Assembly: GCA_958298945.1 (NCBI GenBank)
Contig: OY282608.1
Coordinates: 21,801,933-21,865,932 of the forward strand
Length of the DNA stretch: 64,000 nucleotides
Direction of reading: 5' to 3'
Origin: Atherix ibis
Lineage: Eukaryota; Arthropoda; Insecta; Diptera; Athericidae
Shown: positions 45,501 to 60,429 of the stretch, one piece after another
Layout: each line of letters begins with the position of its first letter
Position numbering within the stretch: the stretch's first letter is position 1
The notes under the pieces: generated by a model
Told to the model about the DNA's origin: nothing
Seen by the model: only the letters and a program-made list of their open reading frames with translations
The model's database searches: none
Program-made: the position numbers and the translations under genes

Positions 45501-48500
45501 ACAAACCAACAAACCAAGTAACCAAAAAGCCAACAAACTAACAAACCAACAAGCCAACACAGCAACAAACCAACAAACCAACAAACCAACAAACCAACAA
45601 GCCAACAAGCCAACAAACCAACAAACCAACAAGCCAACAAACCAACAAACTAACAAACGAACAAACCAACAAGCCAACAAACCAACAAACCAACAAACCA
45701 ACAAGCCAACAAGCCAACAAAGCAACAAACCAACAAGCCAACAAGCCAACAAACCAACAAACCAACAAAGCAACAAACCAACAAACCAACAAACCAACAA
45801 ACCAACAAGCCAACAAGCCAACAAACCAACAAACCAACAAGCCAACAAGCCAACAAACCAACAAAACCAACAAAGCAAAAAACCAACAAACCAACAAACT
45901 AACAAACCAACAAACCAACAAGCCAACAAGCCAACAAACCAACAAACTAACAAACGAACAAACCAACAAACCAACAAACCAACAAACCAACAAACCAACA
46001 TGCCAACAAACCAACAAACTAAGTAACCAACAAGCCAACAAACCAACAAACCAACAAACCAACATGCCAACAAACCAACAAACTAAGTAACCAAAAAGCC
46101 AACAAACCAACAAACCAACAAGCCAACAAGCCAACAAACCAACAAACCAACAAACCAACAAGCCAACAAACCAACAAGTCAACAAACCAACAAACCAACA
46201 AGCCAACAAGCCAACAAACCAACAAACCAACAAACCAACAAGCCAACAAACCAACAAACCAACAAGCCAACAAACCAACAAACCAACAAACCAACAAACC
46301 AACAAACCAACAAGCCAACAAGCCAACAAAGCAACAAACCAACAAAGCAACAAGCCAACAAACCAACAAGCCAACAAACCAACAAACCAACAAACCAAGT
46401 AACCAAAAAGCCAACAAACTAACAAACCAACAAGCCAACAAGCCAACAAACCAACAAACCAACAAAGCAACAAACCAACAAACCAACAAACCAACAAGCC
46501 AACAAACCAACAAACCAACAAGCCAACAAGCCAACAAAGCAACAAACCAACAAAGCAACAAGCCAACAAACCAACAAGCCAACAAACCAACAAACCAACA
46601 AACCAAGTAACCAAAAAGCCAACAAACTAACAAACCAACAAGCCAACACAGCAACAAACCAACAAACCAACAAACCACCAAACCAACAAGCCAACAAGCC
46701 AACAAACCAACAAACCAACAAGCCAACAAACCAACAAACTAACAAACGAACAAACCAACAAGCCAACAAACCAACAAACCAACAAACCAACAAGCCAACA
46801 AGCCAACAAAGCAACAAACCAACAAGCCAACAAGCCAACAAACCAACAAACCAACAAAGCAACAAGCCAACAAACCAACAAAACCAACAAAGCAAAAAAC
46901 CAACAAACCAACAAACTAACAAACCAACAAACCAACAAGCCAACAAGCCAACAAACCAACAAACTAACAAACGAACAAACCAACAAGCCAACAAACCAAC
47001 AAGCCAACAAACCAACAAACCAACAAACCAATAAACCAACAAACGAACAAGCCAACAAACCAACAAACCAACAAGCAAACAGACCAACAAACCAACAAAC
47101 CAACAAACCAACAAGCCAACAAACCAACAAACCAACAAACCAAAAACCCAACAAACCAACAAACCAACAAACCAACAAACCAACAAACCAACAAACCAAC
47201 AAGCCAATAAACCAACAAACCAACAAACCAACAAGCCAACAAACCAACAAGCCAACAAACCAACAAACCAAGTAACCAAAAAGCCAACAAACTAACAAAC
47301 CAACAAGCCAACAAACCAACAAGCCAACAAGCCAACAAACCAACAAACCAACAAAGCAACAAACCAAAAAACCAACAAACCAAAAAACCAACAAACCAAC
47401 AAACCATCAAACGAACAAAGCAACAAGCCAACAAGCCAACAAACCAACAAACAAACAAGCCAACAAACCAACAAACCAACAAGCCAACAAGCCAACATAC
47501 CAACAAACCAACAAGCCAACAAACCAACAAACCAACAAACCAACATGCCAACAAACCAACAAACTAAGTAACCAACAAGCCAACAAACCAACAAACCAAC
47601 AAGCCAACAAGCCAACAAACCAACAAACCAACAAACCAACAAACCAACAAACCAAGTAACTAACAGACCAACAAACCATCAAACGAACAAAGCAATAAAC
47701 CAATAAACCAACAAGCCAACAAACCAACTAGCCAACAAACCAACAAACCAAGTAACCAAAAAGCCAACAAACTAACAAACCAACAAGCCAACAAACCAAC
47801 AAGCCAACAAGCCAACAAACCAACAAACCAACAAAGCAACAAACCAAAAAACCAACAAACCAAAAAACCAACAAACCAACAAACCATCAAACGAACAAAG
47901 CAACAAGCCAACAAGCCAACAAACCAACAAACCAACAAGCCAACAAACCAACAAACCAACAAGCCAACAAGCCAACAAACCAAAAGCCAAAAAACCAACA
48001 AACCAACAAGCCAACAAGCCAACAAACCAAGAAACCAACAAACCAACAAGCCAACAAACCAACAAACCAACAAACCAACAAGCCAACAAACCAACAAACC
48101 AACAAACCAACAAACCAACAAGCCAACAAGCCAACAAACCAACAAACCAACAAGCCAACAAACCAACAAACCAACAAGCCAACAAACCAACAAACCAACA
48201 AACCAACATGCCAACAAACCAACAAACTAAGTAACCAACAAGCCAACAAACCAACAAACCAACAAGCCAACAAGCCAACAAACTAACAAACCAACAAACC
48301 AACAAACCAACAAGCCAAGTAACCAACAAACCAAAAAACCATCAAACGAACAAAGCAACAATACAACAAACCAAAAAACCAACAAGCCAACAAACCAACA
48401 AACAAATAAACCAACAAACCAACAAACAAATAAACCAACAAACCAACAAACCAACAAACCAACAAACCAACAAACCAACAAACCAAAAAACCAACAAACC

Positions 48501-49365
48501 AACAAGCCAACAAGCCAACAAACCAACAAGCCAACAAACCAACAAACCAACAAACCAACAAGCCAACAAACCAACAAACCAACAAACCAACAAACCAACA
48601 AGCCAACAAACCAACAAATAAATAAACCAACAAACCAAAAAACCAACAAACCATCAAACCAACAAACCAACAAACCAACAAACCAACAAACCCACAAGCC
48701 AACAAGCCAACAAACCAACAAACCAACAAACCAACAAGCCAACAAACCAACAAACAAATAAACCAACAAACCAACAAACCAACAAACCAACAAACCAACA
48801 AACCAACAAACCAAAAAACCAAAAAACCAACAAACCAACAAGCCAACAAGCCAACAAACCAACAAACTAACAAACCAACAAACGAACTAATCAACAAACC
48901 AGCAAACTAAGTAACCATCAAGCCAACAAACCAACAAACCAACAAGCCAACAAGCCAACAAACCAACAAACCAACAAGCCAACAAACCAACAAACCAACA
49001 AACTAACAAACCAACAAACCAACAAACCAACAAACCAACAAGCCAACAAACCAACAAACAAATAAACCAACAAACCAACAAACCAACAAACCAACAAACC
49101 AAGTAACCAACAAGCCAACAAACCAACAAACCAAAAACCGACAAGCCAACAAACCAACAAGCCAACAAACCAACAAGCTAACAAACCAACAAACGAACTA
49201 ACCAACAAACCAACAAGCCAACAAGCCAACAAACCAACAAACCAACAAACTAAGTAACCAACAAGCCAACAAACCAACAAACTAACAAGCCAACAAACCA
49301 AAAAACCAACAAACCAACTAACCAACAAGCCAACAAACCAACAAACAAATAAACCAACAAACCAA
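42510..49365. repeat. 6.6-7.0-kb higher-order unit, copy B
   Basis: This is the direct copy of 35,890-42,405, separated from it by at most about 100 ambiguous bases. The last 1.5 kb (47,770-49,365) tracks 40,810-42,405 at a constant 6,960 bases. Similarity ends where copy A has AACTAACAAACC (42,406) and this copy has AAAAAACC (49,366). The insertion near 46,760-47,000 is an internal re-duplication of neighbouring units, since it repeats an AAAACCAACAAAGC mark found next to it. No gene is visible. Confidence 0.9.
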
Positions 49366-49369
49366 AAAA

Positions 49370-50070
49370 CCAACAAACCAACAAACCAACAAACCAACAA
49401 ACCAACAAACCAACAAACCAAGTAACCAACAAGCCAACAAACCAACAAACCAACAAGCCAACAAGCCAACAAACCTACAAACCAACAAGCCAACAAACCA
49501 ACAAACCAACAAGCCTACAAACCAACAAACCAGCAAACCAAAAAACCAACAAACCAACAAACCAAAAAACCAACAAACCAACAAACCAACAAGCGAACAA
49601 ACCAACAAACCAACAAAACAACAAACCCAGTAACCAACAAGCCAACAAACCAACAAACCAAAAACCAACAAGCCAACAAACCAACAAAACAACAAGCCAC
49701 CAAACCAACAAACCAACAAACCAACAAACCAACAAGCCAACAAACTAACACACCAACAAACCAACAAGCCAACAAACCAACAAACCAACAAACCAAGTTA
49801 CCAAAAATCCAACAAACTAACAAACCAACAAGCCAACAAGCCAACAAGCCAACAAGCCAACAAACCAACAAACGAACAAGCCAGCAAACCAACAAACCAA
49901 CAAGCCAACAAACCAACAAACCAACAAACCAAAAAACCAACAAACAACAAACCAACAAACCAACAAACCAACAAACCAACAAACCAACAAGCCAACAAAC
50001 CAACAAACCAACAAACCAACAAACCAAGTAACCAAAAGACCAACAAACTAACAAACCAACAAGCCAACAA
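49370..50070. repeat. Variant-rich linker domain
   Basis: This 0.7 kb stretch has a high density of off-consensus units and no clear second copy: AACAACAAACC (short unit near 49,945), AACCCAGTAACC near 49,625, CAAGTTACC near 49,797, AAAAATCC near 49,805, and AAGCCTAC near 49,512. It lies between two large duplicated blocks, so it may be an old part of the array that escaped recent copying. That last point is inference. Confidence 0.65.
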
Positions 50071-53000
50071 GCCAACAAACCAACAAGCCAACCAACCAAG
50101 TAACCAAAAAGCCAACAAACTAACAAACCAACAAGCCAACAAGCCAACAAGCCAACAAACCAACAAACCAACAAGCCAGCAAACCAACAAACCAACAAGC
50201 CAACAAACCAACAAACCAACAAACCAACAAACCAACAAACCAACAAACCAACATGCCAACAAACCAACAAACTAAGTAACCAACAAGCCAACAAACCAAC
50301 AAACCAACAACCCAACAAACCAACATGCCAACAAACCAACAAGCCAGCAAAACCAACAAACCAACAAGCCAACAAACCAACAAGCCAACAAACCAACAAA
50401 CTAACAAACCAACAAACCAACAAGCCAACAAACCAACAAGCCAACAAACCAAGTAACCAAAAAGCCAACAAACTAACAAACCAACAAGCCAACAAGCCAA
50501 CAAACCAACAAACCAACAAAGCAACAAGCCAACAAGCCAACAAATCAACAAACCAACAAGCCTACAAACCAACAAACCAACAAGCCAACAAGCCAACAAA
50601 CCAACAAACCAACAAACCAACAAGCCAACAAACCAACAAACCAACAAGCAATCAAACCAACAAACCAACAAACCAACAAGCCAACAAACCAACAAACCAA
50701 CAAACCAAAAAACCAACAAACCAACAAACCAACAAACCAACAAACCAACAAACCAACAAACCAACAAGCCAACAAGCCAACAAATTAACAAACCAACAAA
50801 CCAACAAGCCAACAAACCAACAAGCCAACAAACCAACAAACCAACAAACCAACAAGCCAACAAACCAACAAGCCAACAAGCCAACAAACCAACAAACCAA
50901 CAAAGCAACAAACCAAAAAACCAACAAATCAAAAAACCAACAAACCAACAAAACATCAAACGAACAAAGCAACAAGCCAACAAGCCAACAAACCAACAAA
51001 CCAACAAGCAAACAAACCAACAAACCAACAAGCCAACAAGCCAACAAACCAACAAACCAACAAACCAACAAGCCAACAAACCAACAAACCAACAAGCCAA
51101 CAAACTAACAAACCAACAAACCAACAAAACAACAAACCAACAATCCAACAAACCAACAAACCAACAAGCCAACAAACCAACAAACCAACAAGCCAACAAA
51201 CCAACAAACCAACAAACCAACATGCCAACAAACCAACAAACTAAGTAACCAACAAGCCAACAAACCAACAAACCAACAAGCCAACAAGCCAACAAACCAA
51301 CAAACCAACAAACCAACAAACCAACAAACCAAGTAACCAACAAACCAAAAAACCATCAAACAAACAAAGCAACAAACCAAAAAACCAAAAAACCAACAAG
51401 CCAACAAACCAACAAACAAATAAACCAACAAACCAACAAACAAATAAACCAACAAACCAACAAACCAACAAACCAACAAACCAACAAACCAACAAACCAA
51501 CAAACCAAAAAACCAACAAACCAACAAACCAACAAGCCAACAAGCCAACAAACCAACAAGCCAACAAGCCAACAAACCAACAAACCAACAAACCAACAAG
51601 TCAACAAACCAACAAACCAACAAACCAACAAACCAACAAGCCAACAAACCAACAAATAATTAAACCAACAAACCAAAAAACCAACAAACCAACAAACCGA
51701 CAAACCAACAAACCAACAAACCAACAAACCTACAAACCAACAAGCCAACAAACCAACAAACCAAAAAACCAACAAGCCAACAAACCAACAAACAAATAAA
51801 CCAACAAACCAACAAACTAACAAACCAACAAACGAACTAATCAACAAACCAGCAAACTAAGTAACCAACAAGCCAACAAACCAACAAACCAACAAGCCAA
51901 CAAGCCAACAAACCAAAAAACCAACAAGCCAACAAACCAACAAACCAACAAACTAACAAACCAACAAACCAACAAACTAACAAACCAACAAGCCAACAAA
52001 CCAACAAACAAATAAACCAACAAACCAAAAAACCAACTAACCAACAAACCAACAAGCCAACAAACCAACAAACCAACAAACCAAGTAACCAACAAGCCAA
52101 CAAACCAACAAAACAAAAACCGACAAGCCAACAAACCAACAAACCAACAAGCCAACAAACCAACAAAGCAACAAACCAACAAACCAACAAGCCAACAAGC
52201 CAACAAGCCAACAAACCAACAAACCAACAAACCAACAAGCCAACAAGCCAACAAGCCAACAAACCAACAAACCAACAAACCAACAAGCCAACAAACCAAC
52301 AAACCAACAAACCAACAAACCAAGTAACCAAAAAGCCAACAAACTAACAAACCAACAAGCCAACAAGCCAACAAGCCAACAAACCAACAAACCAACAAGC
52401 CAACAAACCCACAAACCAACAAGCCAACAAACCAACAAACCAACAAAGCAAAAAACCAACAAACCAACAAACCAACAAACCAACAAACCAAGTAACCAAA
52501 AGGCCAACAAACTAACAAACCAACAAGCCAACAAGCCAACAAACCAACAAGCCAACAAACCAACAAACCAACAAAGCAACAAGCCAACAAGCCGACAGAC
52601 CAACAAACGAACAAACCAAGCAACCAAAAGGCCAACAAACTAACAAACCAACAAGCCAACAAGCCAACAAACCAACAAGCCAACAAACCAACAAACCAAC
52701 AAACCAACAAACCAACAAACCAACAAACCAACAAACCAACAAACCAACATGCCAACAAACCAACAAACTAAGTAACCAACAAGCCAATAAACCAACAACC
52801 CAAAAAACCAACATGCCAACAAACCAACAAACTAAGTAACCAAAAAGCCAACAAACCAACAAACCAACAAGCCAACAAGCCAACAAACCAACAAACCAAT
52901 AAACCAACCAGCCAACAAACCAACAAGCCAACAAACCAACAAACCAACAAGCCAACAAGCCAACAAAACCAACAAACCGACAAACCAACAAGCCAACAAA

Positions 53001-53210
53001 CCAACAAGCCAACAAACCAACAAACCAACAAACCAACAAACCAACAAGCCAACAAGCCAACAAACCAACAAACCAACAAACCAACAAAGCAACAAGCCAA
53101 CAAACCAACAAGCCAACAAACCAACAAACCAACAAACCAAGTAACCAAAAAGCGAAGAAACTAACAAACCAACAAGCCAACAAGCCAACAAACTAACAAA
53201 CCAACAAGCC
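50070..53210. repeat. 3.1-3.5-kb higher-order unit, copy 1 of 3
   Basis: This copy shares with copy 2 the marks AACCAACCAAGTAACC (G at 50,100 and 53,245), AAGCCAGCAAAACC (50,341 and 53,470), and AAGCCTAC (T at 50,563 and 53,692). The offset is 3,145 at the left edge, 3,129 through most of the block, and 3,153-3,185 near the right end. It includes a CATCAAACGAAC-type cluster that is degraded here to AACATCAAACGAAC near 50,951, and an ATAA-rich stretch at 51,415-52,015. Confidence 0.85.
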
Positions 53211-56200
53211 AACAAGCCAACAAACCAACAAGCCAACCAACCAAGTAACCAAAAAGCCAACAAACTAACAAACCAACAAGCCAACAAGCCAACAAACCAA
53301 CAAACCAACAAGCCAGCAAACCAACAAACCAACAAGCCAACAAACCAACAAACCAATAAACCAACAAACCAACAAACCAACATGCCAACAAACCAACAAA
53401 CTAAGTAACCAACAAGCCAACAAACCAACAAACCAACAAACCAACAAACCAACATGCCAACAAACCAACAAGCCAGCAAAACCAACAAACCAACAAGCCA
53501 ACAAACCAACAAGCCAACAAACCAACAAACTAACAAACCAACAAACCAACAAGCCAACAAACCAACAAGCCAACAAACCAAGTAACCAAAAAGCCAACAA
53601 ACTAACAAACCAACAAGCCAACAAGCCAACAAACCAACAAACCAACAAAGCAACAAGCCAACAAGCCAACAAATCAACAAACCAACAAGCCTACAAACCA
53701 ACAAACCAACAAGCCAACAAGCCAACAAACCAACAAACCAACAAGCCAACAAGCCAACAAACCAACAAACCAACAAGCAATCAAACCAACAAACCAACAA
53801 ACCAACAAGCCAACAAACCAACAAACCAAATAACCAAAAAACCAACAAACCAACAAACCAGCAAACCAACAAACCAACAAACCAACAAGCCAACAAGCCA
53901 ACAAACCAACAAACCAACAAACCAACAAGCCAACAAGCCAACAAGCCAACATACCAACAATCCAACAAACCAACAAGCCAACAAACCAACAAGCCAACAA
54001 GCCAACAAACCAACAAACCAACAAACCAACAAAGCAACAAACCAAAAAACCAACAAATCAAAAAACCAACAAACCAACAAACCATCAAACGAACAAAGCA
54101 ACAAGCCAACAAGCCAACAAACCAACAAACCAACAAGCCAACAAACCAACAAACCAACAAGCCAACAAGCCAACAAACCAACAAACCAACAAACCAACAA
54201 GCCAACAAACCAACAAACCAACAAGCCAACAAACTAACAAACCAACAAACCAACAAACCAACAAACCAACAAGCCAACAAACCAACAAACCAACAAGCCA
54301 ACAAACCAACAAACCAACAAGCCAACAAACCAACAAACCAACAAACCAACATGCCAACAAACCAACAAACTAAGTAACCAACGAGCCAACAAACCAACAA
54401 ACCAACAAGCCAACAAGCCAACAAACCAACAAACCAACAAACCAACAAACCAACAAACCAAGTAACCAACAAACCAAAAAACCATCAAACGAACAAAGCA
54501 ACAAACCAACAAACCAAAACACCAACAAGCCAACAAACCAACAAACAAATAAACCAACAAACCAACAAACAAATAAACCAACAAACCAACAAACCAACAA
54601 ACCAACAAACCAACAAACCAACAAACCAAAAAACCAACAAACCAACAAACCAACAAGCCAACAAGCCAACAAACCAACAAGCCAACAAGCCAACAAACCA
54701 ACAAACCAACAAACCAACAAGCCAACAAACCAACAAACCAACAAACCAACAAACCGACAAGCCAACAAACCAACAAATAATTAAACCAACAAACCAAAAA
54801 ACCAACAAACCAACAAACCAACAAACCAACAAACCAACAAACCAACAAACCTACAAACCAACAAGCCAACAAACCAACAAACCAAAAAACCAACAAGCCA
54901 ACAAACCAACAAACAAATAAACCAACAAACCAACAAACCAACAAACCAACAAACCAAAAAACCAACAAACCAACAAGCCAACAAGCCAACAAACCAACAA
55001 ACTAACAAACCAACAAACGAACTAATCAACAAACCAGCAAACTAAGTAACCAACAAGCCAACAAACCAACAAACCAACAAGCCAACAAGCCAACAAACCA
55101 AAAAACCAACAAGCCAACAAACCAACAAACCAACAAACTAACAAACCAACAAACCAACAAACCAACAAACCAACAAGCCAACAAACCAACAAACAAATAA
55201 ACCAACAAACCAAAAAACCAACAAACCAACAAACCAACAAGCCAACAAACCAACAAACCAACAAACCAAGTAACCAACTAGCCAACAAACCAACAAACCA
55301 AAAACCGACAAGCCAACAAACCAACAAACCAACAAGCCAACAAACCAACAAAGCAACAAACCAACAAACCAACAAGCCAACAAGCCAACAAGCCAACAAA
55401 CCAACAAACCAACAAACCAACAAGCCAACAAGCCAACAAGCCAACAAACCAACAAACCAACAAACCAACAAGCCAACAAACCAACAAACCAACAAACCAA
55501 GTAACCAAAAAGCCAACAAACTAACAAACCAACAAGCCAACAAGCCAACAATCCAACAAACCAACAAACCAACAAGCCAACAAACCCACAAACCAACAAG
55601 CCAACAAACCAACAAACCAACAAAGCAAAAAACCAACAAACCAACAAACCAACAAACCAACAAACCAAGTAACCAAAAGGCCAACAAACTAACAAACCAA
55701 CAAGCCAACAAGCCAACAAACCAACAAGCCAACAAACCAACAAACCAACAAAGCAACAAGCCAACAAGCCAACAGACCAACAAACCAACAAACCAAGCAA
55801 CCAAAAGGCCAACAAACTAACAAACCAACAAGCCAACAAGCCAACAAACCAACAAGCCAACAAACCAACAAACCAACAAACCAACAAACCAACAAACCAA
55901 CATGCCAACAAACCAACAAACTAAGTAACCAACAAGCCAATAAACCAACAACCCAAAAAACCAACATGCCAACAAACCAACAAACTAAGTAACCAAAAAG
56001 CCAACAAACCAACAAACCAACAAGCCAACAAGCCAACAAACCAACAAACCAATAAACCAACAAGCCAACAAACCAACAAGCCAACAAACCAACAAACCAA
56101 CAAGCCAACAAGCCAACAAACCAACAAACCGACAAACCAACAAGCCAACAAACCAACAAACCAACAAGCCAACAAACCAACAAACCAACAAACCAACAAA

Positions 56201-57120
56201 CCAACAAGCCAACAAGCCAACAAACCAACAAACCAACAAAGCAACAAGCCAACAAACCAACAAGCCAACAAACCAACAAACCAACAAACCAAGTAACCAA
56301 AAAGCCAACAAACTAACAAACCAACAAGCCAACAAGCCAACAAACCAACAAACCAACAAAGCAACAAACCAACAAACCAACAAACCAACAAACCAGCAAG
56401 CCAACAAGCCAACAAACCAACAAACCAACAAGCCAACAAGCCAACAAACCAACAAACCAACAAAGCAAGAAACCAACAAACCAACAAACCAACAAACCAA
56501 CAAACCAACAAGCCAACAAGCCAACAAACCAACAAACTAACAAACCAACAAACGAACTAACCAACAAACCAACAAGCCAACAAGCCAACAAACCAATAAA
56601 CCAACAAACCAACAAACCAACAAACCAAGTAACCAACAAGCCAACAAACCAACAAACCAACAAACCAACAAGCCAACAAGCCAACAAACCAACAAACCAA
56701 CAAGCCAACAAACCAACAAACCAACAACCCAACAAACCAACAAACCAACAAACCAAAAAACCAACAAACCAACAAACCAACAAACCAACAAACCAAGTTA
56801 CCAAAAAGCCAACAAACTAACAAACCAACAAGCCAACAAACAAACAAGCCAACAAGCCAACAAACCAACAAACCAACAAAGCAACAAACCAACAAACCAA
56901 CAAACCAACAAACCAACAAACCAACAAGCCAACAAACCAACAAACTAACAAACCAACAAACGAACTAACCAACAAACCAACAAGCCAACAAGCCAACAAA
57001 CCAACAAACCAACAAACCAACAAACCAACAAACCAAGTAACCAAAAAGCCAACAAACTAACAAACCAACAAGCCAACAAGCCAACAAACCAACAAGCCAA
57101 CAAACCAACAAGCCAACAAA
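53210..57120. repeat. 3.1-3.5-kb higher-order unit, copy 2 of 3, with extra tail
   Basis: This copy tracks copy 1 at 3,129 bases and copy 3 at about 3,478-3,543 bases. CATCAAACGAAC clusters lie at 54,085 and 54,485, against 57,571 and 57,963 in copy 3. From about 56,530 to 57,120 it holds extra sequence with ACGAACTAACC marks (56,550 and 56,960) that copy 1 lacks at the matching place. The AAATAATTAAACC irregularity near 54,776 also occurs near 51,655. Confidence 0.83.
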
Positions 57121-60100
57121 CCAAGTAACCAAAAAGCCAACAAACTAACAAACCAACAAGCCAACAAGCCAACAAACCAACAAACCAACAAAGCAACAAG
57201 CCAACAAGCCAACAAATCAACAAACCAACAAGCCTACAAACCAACAAACCAACAAGCCAACAAGCCAACAAACCAACAATCCAACAAACCAACAAGCCAA
57301 CAAACCAACAAGCAATCAAACCAACAAACCACAAACCAACAAGCCAACAAACCAACAAACCAACAAACCAAAAAACTAACAAACCAACAAACCAACAAAC
57401 CAACAAACCAACAAACCAACAAGCCAACAAGCCAACAAACCAACAAACCAACAAACCAACAAGCCAACAAACCAACAAGCCAACAAACCAACAAGCCAAC
57501 AAGCCAACAAACCAACAAAGCAACAACCCAAAAAACCAACAAATCAAAAAACCAACAAACCAACAAACCATCAAACGAACAAAGCAACAAACCAACAAGC
57601 CAACAAACCAACAAACCAACAAGCCAACAAACCAACAAACCAACAAGCCAACAAGCCAACAAACCAACAAACCAACAAACCAACAAACCAACAAGCCAAC
57701 AAACCAACAAACCAACAAGCCAACAAACCAACAAACCAACAAACCAACAAACCAACAAACCAACAAGCCAACAAACCAACAAACCAACAAGCCAACAAAC
57801 CAACAAACCAACAAGCCAACAAACCAACAAACCAACAAACCAACATGCCAACAAACCAACAAACTAAGTAACCAACAAGCCAACAAACCAACAAACCAAC
57901 AAGCCAACAAACCAACAAACCAACAAACCAACAAACCAAGTAACCAACAAACCAAAAAACCATCAAACGAACAAAGCAACAAACCAACAAACCAAAAAAC
58001 CAACAAGCCAACAAACCAAAAAACAAATAAACCAACAAACCAACAAAAAAATAAACCAACAAACCAACAAACCAACAAACCAACAAACCAACAAACCAAA
58101 AAACCAACAAACCAACAAACCAACAAGCCAACAAGCCAACAAACCAACAAGCCAACAAGCCAACAAACCAACAAACCAACAAACCAACAAGCCAACAAAC
58201 CAACAAACCAACAAACCAACAAACCAACAAGCCAACAAACCAACAAATAAATAAACCAACAAACCAAAAAACCAACAAACCAACAAACCAACAAACCAAC
58301 AAACCAACAAACCATCAAACCTACAAACCAACAAGCCAACAAACCAACAAACCAACAAACCAACAAACCAACAAACCAACAAGCCAACAAACCAACAAAC
58401 AAATAAACCAACAAACCAACAAACCAACAAACCAACAAACCAAAAAACCAACAAACCAACAAGCCAACAAGCCAACAAACCAACAAACTAACAAACCAAC
58501 AAACGAACTAATCAACAAACCAGCAAACTAAGTAACCAACAAGCCAACAAACCAACAAACCAACAAGCCAACAAGCCAACAAACCAAAAAACCAACAAGC
58601 CAACAAACCAACAAACCAACAAACTAACAAACCAACAAACCAACAAACCAACAAACCTACAAGCCAACAAACCAACAAACAAATAAACCAACAAACCAGA
58701 AAACCAACAAACCAACAAACTAACAAGCCAACAAACCAACAAACCAATAAACCAAGTAACCAACAAGCCAACAAACCAACAAACCAAAAACCGACAAGCC
58801 AACAAACCAACAAACCAACAAGCCAACAAACCAACAAAGCAACAAACCAACAAACCAACAAGCCAACAAGCCAACAAGCCAACAAGCCAACAAGCCAACA
58901 AACCAACAAACCAACAAACCAACAAGCCAACAAGCCAACAAGCCAACAAACCAACAATCCAACAAACCAACAAGCCAACAAACCAACAAACCAACAAACC
59001 AACAAACCAAGTAACCAAAAAGCCAACAAACTAACAAACCAACAAGCCAACAAGCCAACAAGCCAACAAACCAACAAACCAACAAGCCAACAAACCCACA
59101 AACCAACAAGCCAACAAACCAACAAACCAACAAAGCAAAAAACCAACAAACCAACAAACCAACAAACCAAGTAACCAAAAGGCCAACAAACTAACAAACC
59201 AACAAGCCAACAAGCCAACAAACCAACAAGCCAACAAACCAACAAACCAACAAAGCAACAAGCCAACAAGCCAACAGACCAACAAACCAACAAACCAAGC
59301 AACCAAAAGGCCAACAAACTAACAAACCAACAAGCCAACAAGCCAACAAACCAACAAGCCAACAAACCAACAAACCAACAAACCAACAAACCAACAAACC
59401 AACATGCCAACAAACCAACAAACTAAGTAACCAACAAGCCAATAAACCAACAACCCAAAAAACCAACATGCCAACAAACCAACAAACTAAGTAACCAAAA
59501 AGCCAACAAACCAACAAACCAACAAGCCAACAAGCCAACAAACCAACAAACCAATAAACCAACAAGCCAACAAACCAACAAGCCAACAAACCAACAAGCC
59601 AACAAGCCAACAAGCCAACAAACCAACAAACCGACAAACCAACAAGCCAACAAACCAACAAACCAGCAAGCCAACAAACCAACAAACCAACAAACCAACA
59701 AACTAACAAGCCAACAAGCCAACAAACCAACAAACCAACAAACCAACAAACCAACAAAGCAACAAGCCAACAAACCAACAAGCCAACAAACCAACAAACC
59801 AACAAACCAAGTAACCAAAAAGCCAACAAACTAACAAACCAACAAGCCAACAAGCCAACAAACCAACAAACCAACAAAGCAACAAACCAACAAACCAACA
59901 AACCAACAAACCAACAAACCAGCAAGCCAACAAGCCAACAAACCAACAAACCAACAAGCCAACAAGCCAACAAACCAACAAACCAACAAAGCAACAAACC
60001 AACAAACCAACAAACCAACAAACCAACAAACCAACAAGCCAACAAGCCAACAAACCAACAAACCAACAAACCAACAAACCAAGTAACCAACAAGCCAACA

Positions 60101-60300
60101 AACCAACAAACCAACAAGCCAACAAGCCAACAAACCAACAAACCAACAAGCAAACAAACCAACAAACCAACAAGCCAACAAACCAACAAACCAACAAACC
60201 AAAAAACCAACAAACCAACAAACCAAAAAACCAACAAACCAAAAAACTAACAAACCAACAAGCCAACAAGCCAACAAACCAACAAACTAACAAACCAACA
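57120..60300. repeat. 3.1-3.5-kb higher-order unit, copy 3 of 3
   Basis: This copy starts with the GTAACC cluster at 57,125 and carries AAGCCTAC (T at 57,235), CATCAAACGAAC clusters at 57,571 and 57,963, the ATAA-rich stretch at 58,020-58,690, the AAAAACCGACAAGCC mark near 58,787, and ACATGCC pairs near 59,403 and 59,466. Each has a partner in copy 2. It is the most diverged of the three; for example the AAATAATTAAACC mark of copies 1 and 2 is AAATAAATAAACC here, near 58,246. Confidence 0.8.
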
Positions 60301-60429
60301 AACGAACTAACCAACAAACTAACAAGCCAACAAGCCAACACACCAACAAACCAACAAACCAACAAACCAACAAAGCAACAAACCAACAAACCAACGAACC
60401 AACAAACCAACAAACCAACAAGCCAACAA

